Positions 22,400 to 33,390 of a stretch of DNA of 64,000 nucleotides are shown here, piece after piece. The DNA lies in the NCBI GenBank assembly GCA_036873755.1, contig JAVTVY010039319.1, positions 62,001 to 126,000 of the forward strand. The letters are read 5' to 3'. The DNA comes from Hanleya hanleyi (Eukaryota > Mollusca > Polyplacophora > Lepidopleurida > Hanleyidae). A model generated the notes under the pieces. The model saw nothing but the letters and a program-made list of their open reading frames with translations, was not told where the DNA came from and made no database searches. The position numbers and the translations under genes were made by a program. Position 1 is the stretch's first letter, and the number at the start of each line of letters is the position of its first letter.

Positions 22400-22815
22400 G
22401 GGTGGACGTTTTGAGGTCTAGGTGAGCCCCTAGTGGTTCCATTGGGTCGAGTGGGGTGTCATACTGGAGCACCCGTGAGGGAGCATCCGACTGGATGGGT
22501 GGTGTGACGTGGAACTGACGTCATTCTGCGCATGCGCAGTAGACAAAGTGTGTGGAATAGACGCTTTAGGGCCGAGAGGGCCCCCTAGTGGTCCGATTGG
22601 GTCGAGTGAGGTATCAATGTGTAGCATAGGTGAGGGAGCATCCGACGGGATGGGTGCGACGTGGAACTGACGTCATTCTGCGCATGCGCAGTAGACAAGA
22701 AATATGGAAATAGACCTTCTGGGACCGAGGTGGGTCCCTGATGGTCCGATTGGGTCGAGTGGGGTATCAGTGTGAAGCGCTCCTCCTGGGCGATCAAGTT
22801 ATGGGTGAGTGCATG
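22400..22815. repeat. Three tandem arm units with paired CRE-like and NRF1-like sites
   Basis: The units are about 145 bases. The shared core has TGACGTCA followed a few bases later by TGCGCATGCGCA (near 22516-22538 and 22670-22690). A 'gagggagcatccga' segment and a 'ccgattgggtcgagtg' segment also recur. The same units appear inverted at 24205-24640. TGACGTCA is the CREB/ATF palindrome and TGCGCATGCGCA the NRF1 palindrome; function here is inference. Confidence 0.75.
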
Positions 22816-22829
22816 TCAACGCCAGGTGG

Positions 22830-22895
22830 TGGTGGTGGTGGTGGTAGTGTGTGGTGGTGGTAGAAGTGGTGTGTGGTGGTGGTAATAGTGGTGTG
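22830..22895 (+). repeat. GTG/GGT microsatellite
   Basis: A run of 'gtggtggtggtggtggtagt' type with small interruptions, inside the foldback centre. Confidence 0.9.
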
Positions 22896-23089
22896 TGATT
22901 GTGTCTGTATATATAGGGATTAACTCGTGTCCCTCATTATTCCATATGTATTGGTCGACTAATCAAAATTTCGCTACCACTCGTACTGATTACGTCGCCA
23001 ATGACGTCACAGCGTGGGTATGATGTACTGGAGGGATAATAAAATGATTGGATTGTCTTCATTGTTGCTGTGTTCTCTCATCTCTCCAA

Positions 23090-23200
23090 ATCATGGCGTT
23101 AAGGCGTTAAGATAAGGCGTTAAGGCATTCAGATAGGGCGTTAAGGCGTTAAGATAAGGCGTTAAGATGTTGAGACGGGCGTTGACGGGCGTCACAGCAT
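23090..23200 (+). repeat. GGCGTTAAG short tandem repeat
   Basis: Units of 9-14 bases ('ggcgttaag', 'ataaggcgttaag') are repeated about eight times with decay. 'gggcgttgacgggcgt' follows. Confidence 0.8.
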
Positions 23201-23340
23201 TTCGATGAATTAGTGACAATTCCATGGAATACATAGAAAATCAGAGCTTCTGAGCTATTTCACCAGGGTGTTGCAGCGTTAAACTTGGCGTTGGCGGGCG
23301 TTGCTACAAGATGACACCTCACACGACGCATTCGGACAGC

Positions 23341-23829
23341 GGATGGTCCATCTCTACCCCATACACCTTCCTTCACACCCTCAAAATGCCCACTTTGGCT
23401 ACTACTCCTACTGATGACGCCACCAATGACGTCACAGATGACGTGGACATCCCTCAAGTCGTGGTCTATACCACGAAAGCTCCACTTTGACACGTCACAC
23501 GAGAATGGTCCATGTCTATCTCAAACACACCCCCACGCACTCCAAAATGCCCACTTTACTTACTACACGCCAACTGCGCATGCGCAGATTGGCGTGACTG
23601 CCAATACAAAACACGCCAGTCTGACTCTACCCCACGAACGCGTCACTAGGATACCCCAAGCGGGTCATTTTGGACCAAACATGGGCCATCTCTACCCCAA
23701 ACACCTTCCTTCACACTCGCAAAATGCCCACTTTGGCTACCACTCCTACTGATGACGTCACAGATGACGTGGACATCCCTCAAGTCGTGGTCTATACCAC
23801 GAAAGCTCCACTTTGACACGTCACACGAC
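23341..23829 (+). repeat. Two direct copies of about 150-165 bp in the foldback centre
   Basis: 23341-23506 and 23681-23829 match closely. Both contain 'gatgacgtggacatccctca' and 'gaaagctccactttgacacg'. A third, weaker version begins near 23835. Between them lies an NRF1-like TGCGCATGCGCA near 23577. Confidence 0.8.
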
Positions 23830-24204
23830 GCATTCGGCAAGACTGGTCCCTCAATCGCTCAAACGCACCCCCACGCACCCCAAAATGCGTGCTTTTTATA
23901 CCACGGCCAGACAGAGCATGCGCAGTATAATGAAACAGGACAAGACACCAGTCCAATCCGAAGCTATCCCAAGAGAACTTCAAAATAAGGCCTCACACGG
24001 CCAAGTCGGACCACTCACTCACCATCGTCAGTGCGTCCATGCGTTAAGACGGGCGTTGGGCACGTCACACTCACTTACTCATTCTGGGAGTTCATTTGGA
24101 CCATTTTGGCCCCAAAATATCCATGATTCTCCATGGTTTAGGTGTAAAGTCCGTGTTCCGCTTTTTAAATTTTCGGGAGAATTTCTAACTTTACATGCAC
24201 GCAC

Positions 24205-24640
24205 CAATGACTTGATCGCCCTGGAGGAGCGCTTCACACTGATACCTCACTCGATCCAGCCGGATCATTAGGGGCCCACCTCGGTCCCAAAACGTTTATT
24301 TCTATAACCTTTGTCTACTGCGCATGCACAAAATGACGTCAGTTCCACGTCTTGCCCATCCCGTCGAATGCTCCCTCACGTATGCTACACACCGATACTT
24401 CACTCGACACAATCGGACCACTAGGGGCCCCTCTCGGCCCCAAAACGTCTATTTCCATACACTTTGTCTACTGCGCATGCGCAGAATGACTTCAGCTCCA
24501 CGTCACACCCATCCAGTCGGATGCTCCCTCACGTGTGCTTCAGTATGACACCCCACTCGACCCAATCGAACCACTAGGGGCTCACATAGACTCCAAAACG
24601 TCCACCCAGCGCTATTTACCTACTACGCACGCGCACAGTG
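24205..24640. repeat. Right-arm tandem units (inverted relative to 22400-22815)
   Basis: This is the reverse complement of the left-arm units. It again carries TGACGTCA-like (near 24333) and GCGCATGC-type sites (near 24313 and 24471). Confidence 0.75.
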
Positions 24641-27164
24641 ACAAACAATTTCAAGGTGTTCTACGTGGTGAGACGTGAAAAACAAGATCCCACAACCCAT
24701 ACCGCAATGAGCATGTGTGGGTTTCCCATTAGGTTCAAAATTGTCCACTGAGCCAGTATGGGCTTATCCAGGCCTACCGGAACTTTTCAAACAATTTCAG
24801 CGCTTAGATTCTAGACCCCTCCCATCGTGTTCTACAGCTGGAGACGAAGAAAACAAGATCCCACAACCCATAGTAAAATCCACAAGAAACAAATGACCCA
24901 CATATACCCCATACAGGCATTCCCCATATGGACGCAAATGTGCGAATCAGGGGAGATGACCCGGAATTTGCGCCACAGAGGGTTCGCCCAGTCAGAGTTG
25001 TCTTCCTTGCCTCCAAAGGGCAGCACAACCGATGTCGTGATGTCAGAAGGGAGTCCTCACAGCCAGCGCCGCCATTTTGTATGTTTATTTTTTGCGGAGA
25101 TATACTGGACAATAAATGCTCGACCCTGGGGTCGCACTGATCCTAGAATCGTCATACTAACATCGTACAGCACCTATACATTATGTTTATTACTATAAGT
25201 CTTACTTCCCATGGTTTCGTGTATCTTTTTTTGTGCCAATACGGACCGACCCGCGTATATTGAGAAACTGAGGCTTCCCCACTTGTCATTTATGCTGGTG
25301 AAATTGTCGAGGACCCTGTTTAATGACGTGCATTCCATTGATGCTTTGGACGGGCAGATAAAGGCTTATTGATCATTATAGAAGAGCATCTTGGGGAGTA
25401 TTGACCTTTGTGCACTTAAACTTGAGAAGGTCACGTGGAGGGTGCCACTAACCAAGGGAAAGGTGATCTGGGCGCTTATTGACCTACTTATTTGTTCCGC
25501 CCTATTTAGGGCCAGAAATATGCGAATCAGGGCAGATAACCAGGAATTGTTCAAACAGAGTTTCTGCCCCATGACCTTTGATCTTTTGACCCGGATGTGA
25601 CCTGTGACCCCGGATGTCACGTGACCGGATGTGACGTCATAGTGACGTCAATTTGATAAGTAGTAAAAGGGCAAATTGGGGCCTATTTAGGGGCAGAAAT
25701 GTGAGAATCAGGGAAAATAACCAGGAATTGTTCAAACAGAGTTATCTGACCCTAAATAGACCTCAATTTGTTCTTTATATACTACTCACCTCCCCAGATG
25801 TGAAGGGGATAAAAATTAGTCTATAGTATTTTCTCGTTTATATAGTATCCACGCTACTAGTCCAGTAAATCTAGCTCATTTTTGGGGTTAACCCACCACA
25901 AATTGCAACAGAATTTATTTCACTGCTATGCATTTCAGAAAGGTCCCCAGAATAACATACTAAAAGTCTACAATCCCATATGCATGGGAAATATCTTAAA
26001 TTTCAAGTTGAAATTTGAGGTATTTTCCGCGAAATTTCAGTGTTTACCTGTCTCTTGCTCCTATAAGAAAACCTTTACTTGGTACTAAGCGTGAAATAAA
26101 TGGGTCATTACTTACACTCATTCCATTTGTTATCATATCAAGGTTATACTCAGCCTAAAATAATACCCTTGCACGAAAATATTTATGGAGAAATTCAAAA
26201 TGGCGGATGTATGGGGTCATTCTAAATCTGAACTTTTTACCATTTTCATGACAGTCCAGGCAATCTATCTGTTTTTTCTTAGCTGGACCCAAAACAAATT
26301 GCAGCAGAATTTTTTTCACTGGTATGCATTTCTAATAGGTCCCCAGAACAACATACTATAAATCTACCAAAATCTATTTGGTGGAGATACAACTTTTTCT
26401 AAAACAAAGATACACCATCATGCTTCATATAAGAAGGTAGAAAATATTGGTTTGTCTCTGAATAAGGACAGTTTGTCATCCAGAAATCCAATCAATACAT
26501 GATGATCTAGGATACAGTATTCTATGGTAGTGAAAACATTTGCATTCCCAATGGATTTGCTCATAAAAGTAGATAGCAAAACAATTGTTCAGCACCAGGG
26601 TGTATAATCTTACATGGTAATATCCTGCCAGTTGGCATTATTTCTATTAGCATTGCTATCCGAACGGGAACTGACAAGCTGTGATATATTTTCTTTCAAC
26701 CTATGACAATCACAGACAATAGTTCCGCCAACTTATAAAGATATAACTCTATTATCGCAAGCACGTAGCAAGTGTCAGGTCCGACATTCAATAGTGTTTG
26801 TGTTTGTACCTTGTTGAAAAAAAAATGCAACCTTGCCTATCAGGAGAGAGAGAGAAATTAGATTCAACGTCGTGTTTAGCAATAGTTCAGATATATCACG
26901 ACAATCTACCAAGCATTTATGATCTATCATAATTGTTTGTAAGACAAATGTTGTTCATCCTAATATATAATTTAATTATCAAACAAATGATACTTTGAAT
27001 TATAGGCAAAGTTGACGGCATAACTTACCATGTTTCATTTTACATTCTGGTTCATGGTCACATATTATTAGGGGAAGTGACTTATCATTTATATAGTTGA
27101 TGTCTTTTATTGTTATTCCTCATGAAGTTGAGGAATATTTCACAGCACAATGTCGCCAATGTCA

Positions 27165-27690
27165 TTATCGAAGGTCTGGGTTTGATGAGTTTGCACAACT
27201 CAGTCGCTTGCATTCTCCACACCATCTTGAACAATCCAGGCCATGATCCTTACAGGCGCATCTGCTTCAGCTGCAATCCTTCTTGCAGTGCCACCTGATA
27301 ACCTCAAGTAACCCCTGAAGCTGGTGGCAGATCAGTTTTCGCAGGGAGAAGCCGATTGAATTGTCCACTCCCATTTTTGTGGCTGCAATGGATGGTCTTC
27401 CCCTCAAGTCAATTCCTTCATCTGGGATACTATTGTATAAACATATAAGCGTTCTCTATGCTGCTGCAATAAATGACCTTCGTCGGCACTCCCACGACCT
27501 GGATGAACACTTCAGCTTGTTGGCGAAATAGCTCAGTGACAGTTGTCTTCTTCAAGGCAGCACCTTTGTCAATGTCATATGGCCGGAATATTGTGGCACG
27601 ACCCAGAATGACATGCACAAGCAACATATTTGTACAGACCCGCATTCCCAGCACAGCCTTTGTCTTCTTGACATTCCAAACTCTCCGGCC
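27165..27690 (-). pseudogene. FEN-like/CXC element protein, element 2 left arm, C-terminal part
   Basis: The minus strand reads WNVKKTKAVLGMRVCTN, then VHVILGRAT...DIDKGAALKK, where relatives have a HALLGCDTTS...GIGKGAALKK motif. The GCD core is therefore mutated. After a frame change it reads GRPSIAATKMGVDNS and then a cysteine array (CKKDCS, SRCACKDHGLDCS, CGECKRLSC) with one in-frame stop. The terminal array is a CXC-type zinc-binding tail. The N-terminal half is cut off by the LINE at 27690. The recognition rests on the same motif order seen in element 1. Confidence 0.65.
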
Positions 27691-27693
27691 CCG

Positions 27694-28877
27694 GTAGTGA
27701 CAAGCACTCGACTACAACAGCTTTAATCGATGTAACTGATTATTTGTATGAAAACATGAACAATGGCCTACTAACAGGTGCCATATTTCTAGACCTGAAA
27801 AAGGCCTTCGATACCATTGACAGAACTATATTGCTACGAAAACTCCACCAAATGGGAGTAAAGGGGACTGAAATGAACTGGTTCAATGCCTACTTAGTAA
27901 ACAGGATACAGTTAGTGCGGAACGAGGTTCTGTCTGATCCAATGATAATTGATTATGGTGTCCCTCAAGGCTCCATCTTGGGACCACTTCTGTTTACCCT
28001 TTACATAAACGATTTGCCATCATGTGTAAATAACAGTAAAGTAGTGTTATATGCTGATGACACGGCATTATTCTTTTCAGCTAGAACAACAACAGAGATT
28101 GAACTTGCTTTGTCCTCGGATCTTAACAATATCACAAGCTGGCTTATTGATATCAAACTGACACTTAATGTTTCAAAGACTTCATGTATGGTATTTGGCT
28201 CACAACACCGAGTTTCTAGAGATGGTGAGATCAGCCTAACTGTTAACAATGAAGTGATTCGCCAGACCGATTGTTTTAAATATCTAGGCTTATACTTTGA
28301 CCCATTATTAAATTGGAAATCTCATGTCGAGAAAATGTGTAACAAAGTATCGTCACGACTAGGAGTGTTACAGAGAATCAGACGTTATGTGAGTGATGAA
28401 ACGGCTAAGAAAATATTTCAAACTACTATCCAGCCTGTAATTGATTACGTTGATGTCGTTTGGGACAATGGTACCAAATGTAATGTAACCAGGGTAAAAC
28501 AATTAATTTGTAGAGCTGGTAGAATCATATTGCAAGTTAAACCCAGAACGCCGAGTGAACATGTTTTAAGCACTTTAAATTGGAGTTACCCTACCAACAG
28601 AATTAATTACCACAAAGCTTGCATGATGTATAAATGTTTAAATGGATTAGTACCACAATATCTCACAAATAGGTATACTTATGTGAATGAAGTTCACAGA
28701 TATGGAACAAGAGGGAGAGATAATGTAGTTTTACCTCGTTCCAATACGACATTTTTAGATAAATCTTTTAAATATTCTGCTGCCAGGATCTGGAATGTTT
28801 TACCATTAGATGTCCGCCATGCCACAACTTATGACAAATTCAAACGTTTTTATCGGAGGCAGTTGCTTAATCCATGA
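27694..28877 (+). CDS. LINE reverse transcriptase, C-terminal fragment (open)
   Basis: This is an open frame of about 394 codons with no methionine required, because it enters from the truncated 5' side. The methionine-equivalent at 27744 is TTG, so it is not a real start. RT motifs in order: AIFLDLKKAFDTIDRTILL (palm aspartate), YGVPQGSILGPLLFTLYIND, VVLYADDTALF (catalytic YADD), LNVSKTSCMVFG, and CFKYLGLYFDP (thumb). A C-terminal region follows with RYGTRGRDN and SAARIWNVLPLDVR, typical of CR1/L2/Daphne-type LINEs. All RT catalytic residues look intact, but the endonuclease and ORF2 start are absent, so it cannot act alone. It is recently inserted relative to its host element. Confidence 0.85.
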
Positions 28878-29205
28878 TGAAATAGATCGATTTTAAGATG
28901 AATACGGCTAAGAAAATATTTCAAAATATTCCAGATCTTAGCAGTGTACTTTTAGTTTAGTTTTAGTCTGTTTTTTGCCTTTGTCTTTTTTAGTTCGATT
29001 CATGTAAAGGTTAGTTTTAGTCTGGTTTTTTGCCTTTGTCTTTTTAGCTCGATTCATGTAAATTCTATTTTGATTGTTAATTTATTATTGTTAATTAGTC
29101 ATGTATCTGTGTGTGATAGAGGGCTCCTTGGGAGAGCAGCCGTTAAGGTTGAAAGGACCACCCTCTATAAATAAGTTGAATAAATAAATAAATAAATAAA
29201 TTCAG
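27694..29205 (+). mobile_element. 5'-truncated LINE at the centre of element 2
   Basis: It contains the last 390 or so codons of ORF2 and a 3' UTR with a 65-base tandem duplication (near 28945-29060, 'ttttgcctttgtctttttag'). It ends in (AATA)n repeats at about 29178-29200, the usual 3' signature of many CR1/L2-like LINEs. No clear target duplication could be identified. It is the least decayed retroelement in the window. Confidence 0.85.
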
Positions 29206-30010
29206 TCAAAGAAAGACCTAGCAAACAACGTCAACAAGTAGCAGTTCATTACTCTTATGAGTGACCAGTTGGAAAGGGCGGGATGTTTCATATGCAGATG
29301 TATTTATTGTAAAAGCTGCCGTTTAATCGACTGAAAGCATAAAAACTTTGGTTGGTGATGATATTGACCTGTTAGTTCTGCTCTATTTTCATGCAGACAT
29401 GGATGATATCTACTTTCAGCCAGAGTCAAGAGAGAATGCAAAGAAACGGATAGTTTGGAATGTTAAGAAGACAAAGGCTGTGCTGGGAATGTAAGTCTGC
29501 ACAAATATGCTGCTTATGCATGCCATTTAGGGCTGTGACACAGTATACTGACCATATGGCATTGGCAAATGTGCGGCCGTCAAGAAAACAACGCTCACTG
29601 AGCTATTTCGCCAAGTGTTCAACCAGGCCATTGAGATTCCCGATGAAGGTTATCTATTGCAGGTGCTTGTGTGTTTATACAATGGTGACCCTGACGAAGC
29701 AATTGGCTGCATGGGATACAAGCGTTTCTGTGAAAACGAACCATATATGTACAGGTACAAAACCTTCCACCAACATCAGCATCAGCTAAGTATCAAGGTT
29801 CGCGTGTTTAAGGTGGAAAGGGGAAGACCATCCATTGCAGTCACAAGAATGCCGGTGGACGGCTTCTCTCTGTGAAAACTGAACTGCCACCAGTTACACT
29901 GGCACTCTTTGAGGTTATCGGGTGCAACTGCAAGAAAGATTGCAGCTGAAGAAGATGCATCTGTAGGAGCATGGCCTATATTGTTGAAAATGTAAAATGA
30001 AACATGGTAA
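29205..30010 (+). pseudogene. FEN-like/CXC element protein, element 2 right arm
   Basis: The + strand reads, with stops and frame changes: ADVFIVKAAV, VGDDIDLLVLLYFHA (the acidic D.D block), DMDDIYFQPESRENAKKRIV, WNVKKTKAVLGM, an IPDEGYLLQVLVCLYNGDPD helix-like block, GYKRFCENEP, and finally CNCKKDCS with a broken cysteine tail near 29920-29960. Relatives in other animals carry a hydrophobic LVCLYNG block in the same place (recollection, not searched). The GCD motif falls in a frameshifted stretch near 29530. Confidence 0.65.
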
Positions 30011-31029
30011 ATGGCATGGTAGAACGTCATGGTAGAACATCAAGTTTGCCTATAATCTAGATTATTATTTGTCTGTTAATTAGATGATAGGATCTGCGTA
30101 ATTATTATTCTTTCGTCAAAGCATATCTGACACACAATTGCGATAAATCATTGTTGTCATTTCATTTATTTTGGAAGAGAATTCCTCTTTCAGATGATTA
30201 TGATAATGGCAAAAATGTTAACTGACTGAATATTACCATGTATAGTTCATATAGCCTGATGCTGAACTATCAGTTTGCTATCTACGCTTATGAGTAAATC
30301 CACCGAGAAGACACATGTTTTCACCACCATGGCATACTGTACCCTGGGTCATGTATTATTTGGATTTCTGGATGATGAACTGTCCTTATTCACGAAAAAA
30401 AAACAATATTCTACCTTGCTTATATGGAGCATAATGGCCTATTATGTATTATAAAATGGCGTATCTTTGTTTTCTCCACCAAATAGATTTTGGTAGACTT
30501 TTAGTATGTTGTTCTGGGGACCTATTAGAAATGCATACCAGTGAAAAAAATTATGTTGCAATTTGTTTTGGGTCCAGCTAAAAAAAACAGATAGATTGCG
30601 TGGACTGTCATGAAAATGGTAAAAAGTTCAGATTTAGAATGACCCCATACATCCGCCATTTTGAATTTCTCCATCTATATTTTCGCGCAAGGGTATTATT
30701 TAAGGCTGAATATAACCTTGATATGATAACGAATGGAATGAGTGTAAGTAATGACCCATTTCTTTGACGCTTAGTACCAAGTACAAGGTTTTCTTATAGG
30801 AGCAAGAGACAAGTAAACACTGAAATTTCGCGGAAAATACCTCAAATTTCAACTTGAAATTTTTAATATATTTCTCATGCAGATCTGTTTGTAGACTTTT
30901 AGTATGTTATTCTAGAGACCTTTCGGAAATGCACTGCAGCAAAAACAATTCTGTTGCAATTTGTGGTGGGTCAAACCTCAATTTGACTGGACTATACTGT
31001 CCGCGTCCAAACTGTTGGGTTAAATTGAA

Positions 31030-31445
31030 ATCATCCTACAAACGTCAGGTCCGTCATTCAATATTCAACCGTCGTCCATTGAAGAATTTTCGCGTCCATA
31101 ATCCAAAGACCTTTTATGTATAACAACATTATCAACAAATTAAAAAAATAAATAAATAAATTACAAAAAACCCCACAGCAATCATAGTATACAAAACATA
31201 GCTGATCCTCATTCTTAATTCATATGATTTGCGTTGTTAATTCGTTATCTAGAGATTTAGATGTATCTACCACGCTTTGACTGCGCATGTTGATATGAAC
31301 ACCGTGAGAATCTTGATCTTGATCTAGCCCCGGGTTAAGCGGAAATAGACAGAAGTTACGAAACTTAACGCCATAGATCTCGCACGTTACGCTCGTATTT
31401 TGCTATCAGCATGCGATTTATATCGCCTTTGAGAAACTTTAACTG
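31030..31445 (-). pseudogene. Penelope-like element P4, 3' tail only
   Basis: The terminal motif is at about 31048-31105 (CCGTCATTCAATATTCAACC). The conserved tail runs to about 31440, where the last residues of the RT C-terminus begin on the minus strand. It abuts the right end of element 2. Confidence 0.65.
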
Positions 31446-32384
31446 GGGGCGCTTGGTGGTATAGCGCTGTTTTATAAGCTTCTGCAATAATGTTTGTGAC
31501 GTTGATTAAATTCGTCCCTTTTCACACAGGCATTAGCAATTTCTACTAGGTGTGATATGTATACGCCATGTAAGTCCCACTATAATATTATTGTCCAGGA
31601 AGGGATAGGGATAGTCATATCACTTTCTGATTTTCTCTTGTTTAGAGATTCCTCTTATTATAAAATGTACCCAGAAAGATTAATTTGCAGCCCTGATGCT
31701 ACTGTCATTACGAATTTAGGACAGAAGCGACATTGTATAAGATTACCCACATTAACGAGAATGGCGATAACAGGAAAAGCCAATTTGATAACCGACATCG
31801 CTGTCTAGTGTTGGGATTATTATTGTAGCATTTGTGTACCCGCGGTATCTGTATTAGAGGCGACTGGCCCATCGAGACTATCTCTTAGAAAACGTCACAG
31901 ATTTATATTCCTCCTACGGTTCCAAACACTGATACATGTAGCTGTTCAGCTTTAATTAAAGTTCAATTGATACTGACAAAAGTTTGCCATGTTCGCAAAA
32001 GCCACAGCTATCCCCAACTGGCATGCATTTGACTTTTGCGGGCACATTCTTATGTATCTTTTTCCCCTGTCGGGTTATGATTTGTAATGGTCAGTTATCA
32101 GGGACTTTGAAGGTTTGAAGTATTTTAGTTCTAGCGGACCGGGTCACTGTGAAATGAAGGGGAACTCTCATTTGCCAACTACCGTGACACTATCAAGCTA
32201 AAGCAACTGTCATTGGCCAGCATCCTTCCATACGTACACCCATTATTGACAACGTCGCTTCTTCCTAATTCCAGGACATAAGGAATTTCAATATCACGCC
32301 AGGCCGTACTCGTCCGATGAAGTATCGTATCAAGAGAAACAGAAACAGTTTTTAATAAACTTTCCATAGACAACATGCCTACGG
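31446..32384. other. No recognisable feature
   Basis: An 83-codon + frame near 31557 has no motif. Nothing is supported. Confidence 0.4.
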
Positions 32385-32580
32385 TCTAATTCCGCTTTTT
32401 ATTCCGCTTAACTCGGGGCTACGGGCCGTATGAACCTACATGTACGTATTTCAAGATTCTCATGATGTTCATATATATGAACAGTCAAAGCGTGACTGAG
32501 ATAAATCATATTCTAGATAACGACTTTACAATGAAAATCATATGGATTAAAAATACTGAACAGCGATACAGATCAAGCTG
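32385..32580 (+). pseudogene. Penelope-like element P5, internal tail fragment
   Basis: This matches the 3' tail block just after the RT C-terminus ('taattccgctta', 'gcgtgactgagata', 'aacgactttacaat'). It lacks both the coding part and the terminal motif. Confidence 0.65.
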
Positions 32581-32629
32581 ATATAATTATATTCCTTCAT
32601 TGCGAAACACCCTGCCAGAAAAAAAACTG

Positions 32630-32703
32630 GCTCTGGTGACAATCGAACTCACGACTTAGGCCGGGATATCGTCCCACTGCTCTACCGACTGAGCTACCGA
32701 GCT
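32630..32703 (-). tRNA. tRNA-like sequence (SINE head or tRNA, anticodon possibly GAT)
   Basis: On the minus strand the A-box region reads TAGCTCAGTCGG, followed by GTAGAGC closing the D arm. A plausible anticodon loop reads ACGATAT, and the T loop reads TTCGATT with a nearly complete stem. The 7-bp acceptor stem has two mismatches. A run of eight T residues on the transcript strand (complement of 32619-32626) follows within about ten bases, as a pol III terminator would. The mismatches favour a tRNA-derived SINE or a tRNA pseudogene over a working gene. Confidence 0.45.
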
Positions 32704-32846
32704 CGCTGATTCAATCCAATTCACAATGACGTGGCTTATTGCCACGATAACAAGTGAATTTTGGATATATATTCGAAGATACAATGATTCGACTAATAAT
32801 TACAGTCATCTTCAGGAATAAACTACAATATAATTACATTTTTTAA

Positions 32847-33390
32847 CCCTACCAACCCTACCAGACAAAATGCCCCCCCCCACCACCAAACTTTCTGTGC
32901 TATCTCAGGAACGACAGAAAATGATGGAGAGCTGAAACTACGTGACTATATCCTTTAGTTTAGTTTATTATATCCTATTTGCATAACCCCCCCCACGAGC
33001 AGAGGATCAGGGGTAAATTCAAGATGGCGGTCACGTGGGGTACCAGAAAAGTGATGTTTTCGTCATATTTCTTCAAAATTTCTGCTTTTCCGCGATGAAA
33101 AGTGGGCAAAAACTATTTTATTTCACATCACATTAATATGTACTAATTTATCATGCATTTTTGTGGAGAAATTGCGTAATAAAAAATTCGGAAAATCTGA
33201 ACGGAAAATCGACCAAATATGCCGTTTTTTTAAATGACGTCATCCTGACGTCATCAAAGCGGCCATCTTGCATTTCTTTACATTTTCTGGTAGAGCTTGA
33301 CCAAGGTGTGGTAAATTTCAGCCCCCTAGCTCAAGGGGTAAGAAAAATAATTAGGGTCATTACCCCGGGTCTGGTCTGGACAGGTCCCTA
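32847..33390 (+). mobile_element. TTAA-flanked MITE, copy 1, right end lost
   Basis: The left end CCCTACC follows TTAA (32843-32846). The body carries 'aagatggcgg.cacgtggggt', 'aaagtgggcaaaaactattt', paired TGACGTCAT motifs and 'gcggccatctt'. The right end is replaced by a Penelope-like terminal motif at 33391. The TTAA target suggests piggyBac-type mobilisation (inference). Confidence 0.75.

Larger units (their letters stand above)
20760..25785. mobile_element. 5-kb foldback element with repeat-built arms
   Basis: The ends are AGTAGTATATAAAG and its reverse complement. They are flanked by the direct repeat CACCTC (20754-20759 and 25787-25792), or TCACCTC if the last T is shared. The left arm (20760 to about 22815) pairs with the right arm (about 24205-25785). 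The pairing is broken by an 820-bp MITE in the left arm and by about 370 extra bases in the right arm (about 25068-25440). The inner arms are tandem units of about 145 bases. The centre (about 22820-24200) holds other direct repeats. No transposase is encoded, so it is non-autonomous. The architecture recalls Drosophila FB/Galileo elements; relation to them is untested. Confidence 0.85.
25860..30992. mobile_element. Element 2: second palindromic FEN-like/CXC transposon, split by a LINE
   Basis: The ends GTCCAGTAAAT and (right, inverted) GTCCAGTCAAAT are flanked by TA (25858-25859 and 30993-30994). The left arm (25860 to about 27690) pairs with the right arm (about 29205-30992). Shared landmarks are an 'acccaccacaaattgcaaca' end region, 'atggcggatgtatggggtca', and the gene ends described separately. 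A 1.5-kb LINE occupies almost exactly the centre. The pattern of inverted gene copies reading outward, TA flanks and a total near 5.1 kb matches element 1, although the sequences differ. The arms are diverged, so this is an old copy. Confidence 0.8.

Noticed and set aside
27744..27746. Start codon for the LINE RT frame
   Set aside because: The codon is TTG, and the homology runs upstream of it to about 27694. The frame simply enters from the truncated side.
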